A program made the translations under genes and the position numbers. The notes below the pieces were generated by a model that made no database searches, was not told the origin of the DNA, and saw only the letters and a program-made list of their open reading frames with translations. From JBDWFY01 sp965275915 (lineage in GTDB: Bacteria > Pseudomonadota > Alphaproteobacteria > Rhizobiales > Stappiaceae): DNA of 64,000 nt. Of the stretch, positions 29,795 through 37,665 are shown in pieces (positions within the stretch are counted from its first letter, which is position 1; each line of letters opens with the position of its first letter). Location of the stretch: assembly GCA_965275915.1 (NCBI GenBank), contig CBDHYI010000005.1:1-64000 (forward strand). Reading direction: 5' to 3'.

Positions 29795-30820
29795 CTATCT
29801 CGGCGGGACAGAGGTCTGCCTGCACAAAAGTTCCGATGCAATCAGCTCACTTGAGCAGGGTTCTTCGGGAGCAACTATTGACTGAACGATGGCCTCTGCG
29901 CCCTTCCGGCCAATCTGGTTGGCGGGTATGCGGACCGTCGTCAGGGCCGGTTCGAATTCCTTGGACCCCTTAAAATCGCCAATTCCGGTCACAGTGAGCC
30001 GTTCGGGCACGCTGATGCCCAAATGAGATGCTGCATGAAGCGCTCCCCAGGCCAGCACGTCATTACCGCAGACAAGCGCAGTCGGCCGCTCGGAGCGGGT
30101 CGACAGAAGGTCATCGACGGCCGCCTTCGCCGCAGCGACGCTATAAGGCGTTTCAAGCATCCAATCGTCCGCGATGCCCGTCTCCGCTTCCTTGAGCGCG
30201 TTGCGAAATCCCTCATATCGTGCCGCGGCACGATCGTTCCCCTCAAGCGGCGGAAACACGCTGGCTATCTTGCGATGGCCCAGGCCCACCACATGACGTC
30301 CGATCAGATACCCCGCGGCATGATTGTCCGCGCCTACGCACGGAATCCCGGTGTCTGTGGCATAACTCCAGAGCGAGACTGCAGGTGTTTTCTGGCGTTC
30401 GATCAACAGGAGCGTCTCATCCGCATGATCAACGCCGATCAGTGTCAGCCCGTCGACCCGATGTTCCAGCATTTTACGCGCCAGGGCATATTCGCGATCA
30501 AGGTCGTAGCCGTGCGAGGCAAGGAGAATGGTAAATCCCTTCTCGTCGACAGATTGAGAAAAAGTCTGCACCAGCTCAGCGAATATTGCGTGATCAATCG
30601 TCGGCACGATCAGCCCGATCGTTCCGCTGCGGATGCCGTGAATCGTCTGCGCCGCGCGATTGCGGATATAACCTGTTTCCTTGACCGCCTCATTGATACG
30701 AAAACGCGTCGTGGGCTTCAGCAAATCAGGATGATTGAAGAAGCGGGAGACGGTTGACGCGGAGACGCCGGCCGCCTGCGCAACGGTAACAATATCGGCC
30801 TTTTTCTTTTTTATATCAAT
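29795..30820 (-). CDS. LacI-family transcriptional regulator, start codon uncertain
   Basis: About 341 aa. The HTH reads IVTVAQAAGVSASTVSRFFN then FRINEAVKETGYIRNRAAQT (hinge), followed by a sugar-binding-like effector domain (GTIGLIVPTIDHAIFAELVQ, VDGLTLIGVDHADETLLLIE, RPTALVCGNDVLAWGALHAA). An ATG at 30724 would cut off the HTH, so the true start must be upstream. In that frame there is no ATG, GTG or TTG before a stop; the best-placed codon is ATT at 30820-30818, six bases after GGAGGT, while the nearby ATG (30825) is out of frame and meets a stop at once. Probable regulator of the divergent TTT/sau operon. Confidence 0.75.
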   Translation of the reverse strand: MDIKKKKADIVTVAQAAGVSASTVSRFFNHPDLLKPTTRFRINEAVKETGYIRNRAAQTIHGIRSGTIGLIVPTIDHAIFAELVQTFSQSVDEKGFTILLASHGYDLDREYALARKMLEHRVDGLTLIGVDHADETLLLIERQKTPAVSLWSYATDTGIPCVGADNHAAGYLIGRHVVGLGHRKIASVFPPLEGNDRAAARYEGFRNALKEAETGIADDWMLETPYSVAAAKAAVDDLLSTRSERPTALVCGNDVLAWGALHAASHLGISVPERLTVTGIGDFKGSKEFEPALTTVRIPANQIGRKGAEAIVQSIVAPEEPCSSELIASELLCRQTSVPPR

Positions 30821-30846
30821 ATCATAACCTCCAATCTAATTAATTT

Positions 30847-30874
30847 ATGAAAACATTTGCAAAACTATTTTCAT
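30847..30874. promoter_or_regulatory. Candidate LacI-type operator
   Basis: Outer arms ATGAAAA and TTTTCAT (30847-30853 and 30868-30874) flank a central TTTGCAAA (30856-30863), in an AT-rich patch between the divergent regulator and the transporter operon. Symmetry is imperfect (inner and outer centres differ by one base). Confidence 0.45.
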
Positions 30875-31024
30875 TCATTACGCTCAAAGGTCAAGTACCA
30901 AGGCGCACCCGCAAATAGAAGCAGCACTTCTTAAAAAATGGGCGCGCGAAAAACAGGCTGCCGGGGCATGTCACGCGAACCGGTTTCCGCGAGACTTGCC
31001 CTTGACGAAAGGGAGGCTTCGGCC

Positions 31025-32536
31025 TTGGAATTCCTGTCCTATTTTGGCGAGGTCTTTACGCCGGTCAACTTCGCACTGCTTCTGATCGGCACGATTGGCG
31101 GACTGATCCTGGGCGCAACGCCGGGCTTGTCACCAACAATGGCCGTCGCCCTTCTGATCCCGTTCACATTTCGACTGGAGGCCGCTCAGGGCCTAATCCT
31201 TCTGGGAGCCGCCTATACCTCGACAGTCGCCGGCGGCGCGGTCAGTGCGATCCTTCTGAAAATCCCCGGTGCGCCGGCCAACATAGCAACGACGCTGGAC
31301 GGCCACACGATGGCCCGAAACGGACAGGGCGCACGAGCCTTGCAACTGTCATTTCTTGCATCGGCCGTCGGAGGCATATTCGGGGTACTTCTTTTGATCT
31401 TCCTGACACCGGTGCTGGCCCAGTGGGCCCTCGCCTTCGGTCCCTCCCACCTGTTCTGGCTGGCCATTCTCGGTGTGACGGTAATCGGATCTCTGGATTC
31501 CAGTTCGGTCGTAAAAGGTCTGCTGTCGGGCTGTATCGGCCTGTGGCTTGCGACCATCGGTTTTGACGACATCATGGGCGCCCAGCGCTTCATCTTTCAT
31601 TCCAGCCTCTCCGGCGGCATCAATGTGATCCCGGCACTGATCGGCCTGTTCGCCATCCCGCAGGTGATCACGATGTTTGCCAAGGGGCGCCACCGCACCG
31701 GCTCTGAAGTGCTGAAGGTAAAAACACATCCGATCAGGGAAGCCTTTCGCGAAGTCTTCCGCCGGACGCGCGCCCTCACAATCGGCACCCTTTCCGGCTC
31801 ACTCATCGGCCTGATCCCCGGTGTCGGCGGTCAGATCGCCGGACTTGTCGCCTATGACCAGTCGAAGAAAATGAGTCCCGAACGGGACAAGTTCGGCACC
31901 GGACACAGCGAAGGTGTGATCGCCGCAGAGAGCGCGAACAATGCCATGGTGGGCCCGTCGCTGGTTCCTCTGCTGACACTGTCGATACCCGGGTCGCCCA
32001 CGGCAGCCGTACTTCTGGGCGGACTGCTTATCCACGGTATCTTTCCCGGCAGCGACCTGTTCGACAATCACCCGGATGTCGCCTGGACCTTCATCAATTC
32101 CATGCTCATCGGGCAGATCCTCATGTGCGTCTTCGGACTGTACGTGGCTGGAATAGCCGCTCGCGTTGCGCAAGTGCCCAACGCTGTCATGGCTGCCGTG
32201 GTCCTTGGATTGGCTGTATTCGGCAGCTACTCGGTCCAGAACTCCATGGGAGACGTTTATGTCATGGCCGCCCTTGGCACGGGCATGTACTTCCTGGAAC
32301 GGTTTGGTTTCTCCGCCGCGCCGCTGGTGCTTGGCCTGATCCTGGGCCCGATTGCGGAAGCCAACTTCATTCAGGGATCGATGATCGCCAACGCCACGTC
32401 CGGTGTCGGCCAGTATTTCTTCACCGGTGCGCTGAACCTGACGTTGATCACCATTGTTATCGCGTCGGTCGCCTACTCGGTCTGGATGGAACTGCGCAGC
32501 CGCCGCTACACCTCCAAAGAGGAGATTGTCGCATGA
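31025..32536 (+). CDS. Tripartite tricarboxylate transporter permease, TctA family
   Basis: 503 aa, normal length, from a TTG at 31025 that lies eight bases after GGGAGG. An open frame to 30938 adds residues unlike the family. It has about 12 membrane segments and family motifs GLILGATPGLSPTMAVALLI, SAILLKIPGAPANIATTLDG, IGLIPGVGGQIAGLVAYDQS and EGVIAAESANNAMVGPSLVP. It forms the large channel subunit of a secondary, ion-driven importer. The TctB gene overlaps its stop. Confidence 0.9.
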   Translation: MEFLSYFGEVFTPVNFALLLIGTIGGLILGATPGLSPTMAVALLIPFTFRLEAAQGLILLGAAYTSTVAGGAVSAILLKIPGAPANIATTLDGHTMARNGQGARALQLSFLASAVGGIFGVLLLIFLTPVLAQWALAFGPSHLFWLAILGVTVIGSLDSSSVVKGLLSGCIGLWLATIGFDDIMGAQRFIFHSSLSGGINVIPALIGLFAIPQVITMFAKGRHRTGSEVLKVKTHPIREAFREVFRRTRALTIGTLSGSLIGLIPGVGGQIAGLVAYDQSKKMSPERDKFGTGHSEGVIAAESANNAMVGPSLVPLLTLSIPGSPTAAVLLGGLLIHGIFPGSDLFDNHPDVAWTFINSMLIGQILMCVFGLYVAGIAARVAQVPNAVMAAVVLGLAVFGSYSVQNSMGDVYVMAALGTGMYFLERFGFSAAPLVLGLILGPIAEANFIQGSMIANATSGVGQYFFTGALNLTLITIVIASVAYSVWMELRSRRYTSKEEIVA

Positions 32537-32997
32537 CCGATCTCCCTCGCACCCAACATATCATCGCCTCCGGCCTTGTTGCGGCGGTCGGAATCTGGGT
32601 GGCCTATGTCAGCTATACCCAGACTCCCGCTGACGCGTTCCTGTTCCCCCGCCTGATCTCCACTTTCTTCGTGGTGCTGGCGCTCTGGACTTTCGGTAAG
32701 GCACTTCTGGGCCGAAGCCGCGTCGGCGCCGGTCTCAGCCGATATGCAATGCACAACATTCTGCCGGGGCTGATCGTAATGCTGATCTACGTGTTCTGGG
32801 CTGCCAAAACCCTGGGGTTTTACACCGCGTCGACCATCACCTTTTTCACTTTGCTGTCACTTTACGATCCGGCTCCGCATTCACAACCCAGAACCTGGAT
32901 CAAACGCCTCGTTATCACGGCGGGTTTCCTGGCCGTCATGTACGGTCTCTTCGCGATGCTGCTGAACGTCTTTACACCGCGGGAAATTTTGTTCTGA
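32533..32997 (+). CDS. Tripartite tricarboxylate transporter small membrane subunit, TctB family
   Basis: 154 aa from ATG 32533, overlapping the TctA stop (ATGA). Four hydrophobic segments (IIASGLVAAVGIWVAYVSYT, FPRLISTFFVVLALWTFGKA, ILPGLIVMLIYVFWAAKTLG, LVITAGFLAVMYGLFAML). The FPR motif after the first helix is usual in TctB. It supports the TctA channel. Confidence 0.85.
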   Translation: MTDLPRTQHIIASGLVAAVGIWVAYVSYTQTPADAFLFPRLISTFFVVLALWTFGKALLGRSRVGAGLSRYAMHNILPGLIVMLIYVFWAAKTLGFYTASTITFFTLLSLYDPAPHSQPRTWIKRLVITAGFLAVMYGLFAMLLNVFTPREILF

Positions 32998-33039
32998 CCC
33001 GCTAACACCGAAGGAACACATTTAAAGGGAGGAGAAGAC

Positions 33040-34002
33040 ATGAAAAAACTGATAGCCGCTGCAGCGTTTGCACTGACGGCAATGACGGGCGCCACCGCCA
33101 TCGCTTCGGACTATCCGGAACGGCCGATCATGCTGATGGTCAGCTATGGTGCCGGCGGAGCCACCGATTTTCAGGCCCGCATCGTAACCATGACGGCCGG
33201 CAACGAGGATGCTCTTGGCATGCCGATCGCCATTATCAACAAGCCCGGAGCGGGCGGGCGGGTCGGCTGGAACTGGTTCGCCACCCAGGCCGAGGCGGAC
33301 GGCTATACGCTGGGCGCCTACAACATTCCGCATTTTATCGCGCAGTCGATCGAAGGCGGTGTGGACTATGCCGCCGACAGCTTTGAGCCGATCGCCAATT
33401 GGGGGGCCGACCCGGCCGTGTTTGTCGTCAGCAAGGACAGTCCCTTCAACTCGATGGAAGACGTCGTGAATTTTGCAAAGGAAAATCCCGGCAAACTGAC
33501 ATTCTCCGGTGCCGGGCTGTTTGTGGGGCATCACATTGCAGCGCTTCAGCTCGAAAAAGCAGCCGGCGTCAAGCTCGCCTATATTCCCAACAACAAGGGC
33601 GGCGCCGGCGCCATGAAAGCCGTGATCGCAGGAGACGTTCTGGGCGGCGTCAACAATCTGTCCGATGCCTTCCGCGCAAGGGAAGCCGGCAATATCAAAA
33701 TCCTCGGCGTGTTCGATCTGGAGAGGAACAAGTTCCTGCCCGACGTGCCGACCCTGAAGGAACAGGGGTTTGATATCGACAATGCGTCCGTCAACTTCCG
33801 GGGTGTCATGGTTCCCAAAGGAACGCCGCAGGACGTGATCGACAGACTCGCAGCAACCGTCCCGGCCATGTTCGAAAACAGCCGCGTGCAGGACAAGATG
33901 AAAGCCGGCGGCTCGCCGATGCATGTCATGACCCGGGACGAGGTCATCGAAATGTGGAACGCCCGCGAGAAAACGCTTAAGGACCTCTTGGCAGGCCTTT
34001 GA
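33040..34002 (+). CDS. Tripartite tricarboxylate transporter binding protein, TctC/Bug family
   Basis: 320 aa with a Sec signal (MKKLIAAAAFALTAMTGATA, cleavage after AIA). Mature part: YPERPIMLMVSYGAGGATDF, INKPGAGGRVGWNWFATQAE, GYTLGAYNIPHFIAQS, VMVPKGTPQDVIDRLAATVP, all Bug-family landmarks. It binds a carboxylate ligand through its two beta-alpha loops. AGGGAGGAG precedes the start. Genome context points to sulfoacetate as ligand. Confidence 0.88.
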   Translation: MKKLIAAAAFALTAMTGATAIASDYPERPIMLMVSYGAGGATDFQARIVTMTAGNEDALGMPIAIINKPGAGGRVGWNWFATQAEADGYTLGAYNIPHFIAQSIEGGVDYAADSFEPIANWGADPAVFVVSKDSPFNSMEDVVNFAKENPGKLTFSGAGLFVGHHIAALQLEKAAGVKLAYIPNNKGGAGAMKAVIAGDVLGGVNNLSDAFRAREAGNIKILGVFDLERNKFLPDVPTLKEQGFDIDNASVNFRGVMVPKGTPQDVIDRLAATVPAMFENSRVQDKMKAGGSPMHVMTRDEVIEMWNAREKTLKDLLAGL

Positions 34003-34058
34003 TTCAAATGTCGGCGGGGCGCACCTGGCGTCCCGTCCCTCGCAGTAAGGAACCCGCC

Positions 34059-35456
34059 ATGAATGTGCCCGATCCGATAGCGGACATTGATACCATCGTC
34101 GCCCGAGCCCGTGCGGCGCAGGAACAATATGAAGCCAATGGCAGTCAGGCACGGTATGACCGTGCGGCGCAGGCTGTGGCCTGGGCGATCATGGAGCCGG
34201 GCCGTAATCGGGAACTGGCGGAACTGGCGGTCAGGACAACCGGGCTTGGCAATGTTCCGGACAAGATCACCAAGAACCACCGTAAAACACTTGGCCTGAT
34301 GCGCGATATTCATGACGTGCCCACATTCGGCATCGTTTCAGAAGATACGGAGAAAGGCATTACTGAAATCGCACGGCCTCTGGGTGCCATCGGCGCTATT
34401 GTCCCCTCCACGAATCCCGCGGCTACGCCCGCCAACAACATTATCAACGCCCTCAAATGCGGTAACGCGATTGTCGTCGCCCCGTCACCAAAGGGTGTCG
34501 CCACATGCGAGCGGCTGCTTGAGCACATTCATTCCGAGTTCGCCAAAATCGGCGAAGATCCGGCTCTGGTACAGATGATCCCCGCGCCAGGTTCAAAGGA
34601 AAAAACCCAACGGCTGATGGAGACCTGCGACAAGGTCATCGCCACGGGCAGCCAGAACAACGTCAAACGCGCCCAGACATGCGGCACACCGGCGATTGCG
34701 GTCGGCGCAGGCAATGTCACCGTCATTGTCGACGAAACCGCCGACCTTTCCGCAGCCGCAGAAAAAATCAGGGCCTCGAAGACTTTCGACAACGCCACAT
34801 CCTGTTCATCGGAGAATTCCGCCGTGATCATTGACGCGGTCTGGGATGCCTTTGTTGCGGAAGTGGCCCGGACCGGCGGAGTGCTGATCCAAAACGAAGC
34901 AATGATCGTCGAAAAGCTCTGGCCCGAGGGACATCTCAACCGGGCCGTCGTGGCTCAGGACGCCGACAAAATGACTGAGGCGCTCGGCGTCACCGTGCCT
35001 GAAGGCACCGAGTATCTGGCCGTCGAGACAACAGGCGTCGGCCCCGCCCATCCCCTCTCGGGCGAAAAACTCAGCCGCGTCCTCGCTCTTTATCGTGCCC
35101 GGAATTTTGACGATGCGGTCCGCATCACCCGGGAAATTCAACTGTACCAGGGTGCGGGTCATTCGGTTGGATTGCACTCGGCACAAGACGACCGCGCGCT
35201 CGCGCTTGCAAGAGCCATTCCCACAAGCCGTATCATCGTCAACCAGGCCCACTGTTTTGCAACCGGCGGCGCGTTTAACAACGGGATGCCGTTTTCCCTT
35301 TCGATGGGCTGCGGTACCTGGGGCGGCAATGCGATAGACGACAATTTGCATTGGCGCCACTTTCTGCAAACAACAAAGATCGTGCGCGAGATACCGCCGC
35401 ACGAACCGGCACTTGAGGACATTTTCTCATCCTACTGGGCCGAGGTCGGCAAATGA
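34059..35456 (+). CDS. sauS: Acylating aldehyde dehydrogenase, probable sulfoacetaldehyde dehydrogenase
   Basis: 465 aa from ATG 34059 after TAAGGA. It has the EutE/PduP-like acylating ALDH fold: LGAIGAIVPSTNPAATPANN, GNAIVVAPSPKGVATCERLL, VIATGSQNNVKRA (nucleotide loop), catalytic cysteine in DNATSCSSENSAVI, and FATGGAFNNGMPFSLSMGCG. In sulfoacetate degradation SauS reduces sulfoacetyl-CoA to sulfoacetaldehyde with NADPH. The assignment comes from overall resemblance and its overlap with a SauT-like ligase. The next enzyme, Xsc, is not in the window. Another CoA-acylating dehydrogenase role cannot be excluded. Confidence 0.7.
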   Translation: MNVPDPIADIDTIVARARAAQEQYEANGSQARYDRAAQAVAWAIMEPGRNRELAELAVRTTGLGNVPDKITKNHRKTLGLMRDIHDVPTFGIVSEDTEKGITEIARPLGAIGAIVPSTNPAATPANNIINALKCGNAIVVAPSPKGVATCERLLEHIHSEFAKIGEDPALVQMIPAPGSKEKTQRLMETCDKVIATGSQNNVKRAQTCGTPAIAVGAGNVTVIVDETADLSAAAEKIRASKTFDNATSCSSENSAVIIDAVWDAFVAEVARTGGVLIQNEAMIVEKLWPEGHLNRAVVAQDADKMTEALGVTVPEGTEYLAVETTGVGPAHPLSGEKLSRVLALYRARNFDDAVRITREIQLYQGAGHSVGLHSAQDDRALALARAIPTSRIIVNQAHCFATGGAFNNGMPFSLSMGCGTWGGNAIDDNLHWRHFLQTTKIVREIPPHEPALEDIFSSYWAEVGK

Positions 35457-36952
35457 AACTGGACCCCGGCTCACCGCCTGGAGGAACAATCCGCGACTGG
35501 CTCGACCGCCGTGCCGGGGACGGCGGGACTGCTGTTGTCTTTCCGGAGACCGGAGAAACGCTGACGTGGCCAGACCTGAGAACGCACGCGCGCAATCTTG
35601 CTGCCGCTTTGACCGAACGGGGTGTAAAGCCAGGCGAAAGCGTCGCCATTGTGATGCCGAACAGCCGCAAAGGAGTGCTTGCACTTTATGCGGCACTTTA
35701 CGGCGGCTTCCGGGCGACCATGATCAACCTTGCCGCCGGGCCCGAGGCCATCGCTTATGCGCTTGAGCATTCCGAAGCCGACGTTGCTTTTGTTGATGAA
35801 AGCTGCCGCACGCTTTTTGACGACGCAGCACCCACAGATCTCAATGTGCTCGATATGTCCCAGACGGCTACCGGGTGCGACCTTCATGCGATCACCCCGG
35901 ACAGTCAGGCTCTCCTGATGTATACATCGGGCACCACCGGAAAACCCAAAGGCGTCGTGCACACCCATGCCAGCCTGCTCGCCGGCGGTTGGATCACTGC
36001 CATCGCCCACAGCCTCAGATCCGACGACCGTGGCTTTTGCGTCCTGCCGATCTATCACATAAACGGCCTGTGCGTAACCGTAATGGGCAGCCTGGTTTCA
36101 GGCGGATCGCTGACCATGACAGGCAGGTTTTCCGCTTCCCGCTTCTGGGAGCAGGCGGACGACAGCAACGTGACGTGGTTCTCGGTGGTTCCGACGATTG
36201 TCAGCCACCTTCTTCATGGCAAGGCTGATCCATCTCCGGGATGCCGCAGTCGGCTCCGTTTTGGACGCTCGGCCTCCTCCGCTCTGCCGGTTGAGATCCA
36301 TTCAGCGTTCGAGGCCCGGTTCGGTGTGCCTATCATCGAGACGATGGGCCTGACGGAAACCGCAGCTCAGATCCTCTCCAACCCGCTCCCGCCTGCCGAA
36401 CGAAAAATCGGATCTCCGGGAAAACCCTTCGGCTGCCGGATTGCCATTCACGACACAAACGGCCGGGATGTGGCGCGCGGTGCGGAAGGCGAGATCGTTG
36501 TGCGGGGGCCGAACGTGATGCGCGAATATTTGAAAAACGCGGAAGCCACGGGCGCAAGTTTCCGGGGGGGCTGGCTCCGCACCGGAGACCTTGGCCGCAT
36601 GGATGAAGACGGCTTCGTGTTTGTAACAGGCCGTCTGAAGGAACTGATTATCAAAGGCGGAGAGAACATCGCCCCGCGCGAAATCGACGAGGCGCTTTAC
36701 GCCCATCCGGATGTGATCGAAGCCGCAGCCTTTGCCCGGCCCTGTGAGACATATGGTGAGCGGGTTGAAGCCGCGGTAACTCTGCGCGAAGGATCGCAGA
36801 CGGTGTCCGAAGACCTGATCCGCCTGTGCCGGGAACGCATCGGCCCGTTCAAATCCCCTGACCGGGTGCATCTCATGCCTGAACTGCCCAAAGGTCCGTC
36901 GGGAAAGATACAACGTCTCAAGCTTGCGGATACACTCCCAAAATCAGACTGA
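35453..36952 (+). CDS. sauT: Acyl-CoA ligase (ANL superfamily), probable sulfoacetate-CoA ligase
   Basis: 499 aa; ATG overlaps the sauS stop (ATGA). ANL motifs: LLMYTSGTTGKPKGVVHTH (P-loop), IETMGLTETAAQILSNPLPP, GGWLRTGDLGRMDEDGFVF, GRLKELIIKGGENIAPREID and C-terminal PKGPSGKIQRLKLAD with the adenylation lysine. It would activate sulfoacetate to sulfoacetyl-CoA at the cost of ATP to AMP, feeding SauS. Oxalyl-CoA-synthetase-like ligases look similar, so substrate is inferred from the partner gene. Last gene of the operon. Confidence 0.68.
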   Translation: MKLDPGSPPGGTIRDWLDRRAGDGGTAVVFPETGETLTWPDLRTHARNLAAALTERGVKPGESVAIVMPNSRKGVLALYAALYGGFRATMINLAAGPEAIAYALEHSEADVAFVDESCRTLFDDAAPTDLNVLDMSQTATGCDLHAITPDSQALLMYTSGTTGKPKGVVHTHASLLAGGWITAIAHSLRSDDRGFCVLPIYHINGLCVTVMGSLVSGGSLTMTGRFSASRFWEQADDSNVTWFSVVPTIVSHLLHGKADPSPGCRSRLRFGRSASSALPVEIHSAFEARFGVPIIETMGLTETAAQILSNPLPPAERKIGSPGKPFGCRIAIHDTNGRDVARGAEGEIVVRGPNVMREYLKNAEATGASFRGGWLRTGDLGRMDEDGFVFVTGRLKELIIKGGENIAPREIDEALYAHPDVIEAAAFARPCETYGERVEAAVTLREGSQTVSEDLIRLCRERIGPFKSPDRVHLMPELPKGPSGKIQRLKLADTLPKSD

Positions 36953-36982
36953 GCGACATATGGCACGATCCGTTGTGATTGC

Positions 36983-37004
36983 ACGGCAGCCCGGTCTGTG
37001 CCGT
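36983..37004 (+). terminator. Weak hairpin after the sau operon
   Basis: ACGGCA pairs with TGCCGT across a 10-nt loop and is followed by CATTTG. It is short, but in the right place, 31 bp after the ligase stop. Confidence 0.35.
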
Positions 37005-37037
37005 CATTTGACGTGTCATCTATGACGGGAGGAGCCT

Positions 37038-37505
37038 ATGAATAAAACCGCACTGCTCGCCGCAGTCGTTTGCGTTTCGTCACCTGTGCTTACACCGGCA
37101 TTTTCCAGCGAACTGCCGGCGCTTGTACCTCAACCAAGTCCGCAACAGGTCGTCGATGAACATCTCGATGCCCTGAACAAGTGCGATTGGGACCGGCTGA
37201 TGGCGCAATATCCGCCGGAAGTCCTGATCATCATCGCAGATGGCGAGTCATTTAGAGGCCGTGAAGCCGTCGGCGACCTGTTCAAAGGATTCTGCAAATC
37301 CAAAGCAGATGGGGGTCTGAATGGATTGCAGTTCAAAACCCTGAGCACGTTCACCGTCGAGGGAACCCTGAACGTCATCTGGGAAGCCGATGCAGACTTC
37401 CTGGCCGAGCCCTACAAAGGGGCGGACGCCTATGTTACAAAGGATGGGTTCATGTACGCTCAGGTGACAACGTTTGACGGATCGAAACTGAAGTTCAAAG
37501 AATAG
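37038..37505 (+). CDS. Exported SnoaL/NTF2-like protein
   Basis: 155 aa with signal peptide (MNKTALLAAVVCVSSPVLTP, cleavage near AFS). The mature part is a single NTF2-like fold: VVDEHLDALNKCDWDRLMAQ, FRGREAVGDLFKGFCKSKA, FTVEGTLNVIWEADADFLAE, AYVTKDGFMYAQVTTFDGS. Probably periplasmic; ligand or enzyme activity unknown. Preceded by GGGAGGAG. Related in size to the three NTF2-like genes at 43.4-45.0 kb. Confidence 0.75.
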   Translation: MNKTALLAAVVCVSSPVLTPAFSSELPALVPQPSPQQVVDEHLDALNKCDWDRLMAQYPPEVLIIIADGESFRGREAVGDLFKGFCKSKADGGLNGLQFKTLSTFTVEGTLNVIWEADADFLAEPYKGADAYVTKDGFMYAQVTTFDGSKLKFKE

Positions 37506-37528
37506 TATCCCGCCTTGTGGGGGGACCG

Positions 37529-37571
37529 CGGCCCGGCAACAGGAGTGTCTGACGCCGGGCCGTTCATTTTT
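37529..37571 (+). terminator. Rho-independent terminator
   Basis: CGGCCCGGC (37529-37537) pairs perfectly with GCCGGGCCG (37554-37562) and is followed by TTCATTTTT. It ends the SnoaL-like transcript 24 bp after the stop. Confidence 0.8.
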
Positions 37572-37665
37572 GTCAAATCGGATCCAGCACCCCCCGCCCA
37601 CCTATATCCACGACATCATAATCACGCCTTGCTCCGGTTCACAGCTTCTGATCTAAAATCGAAGC

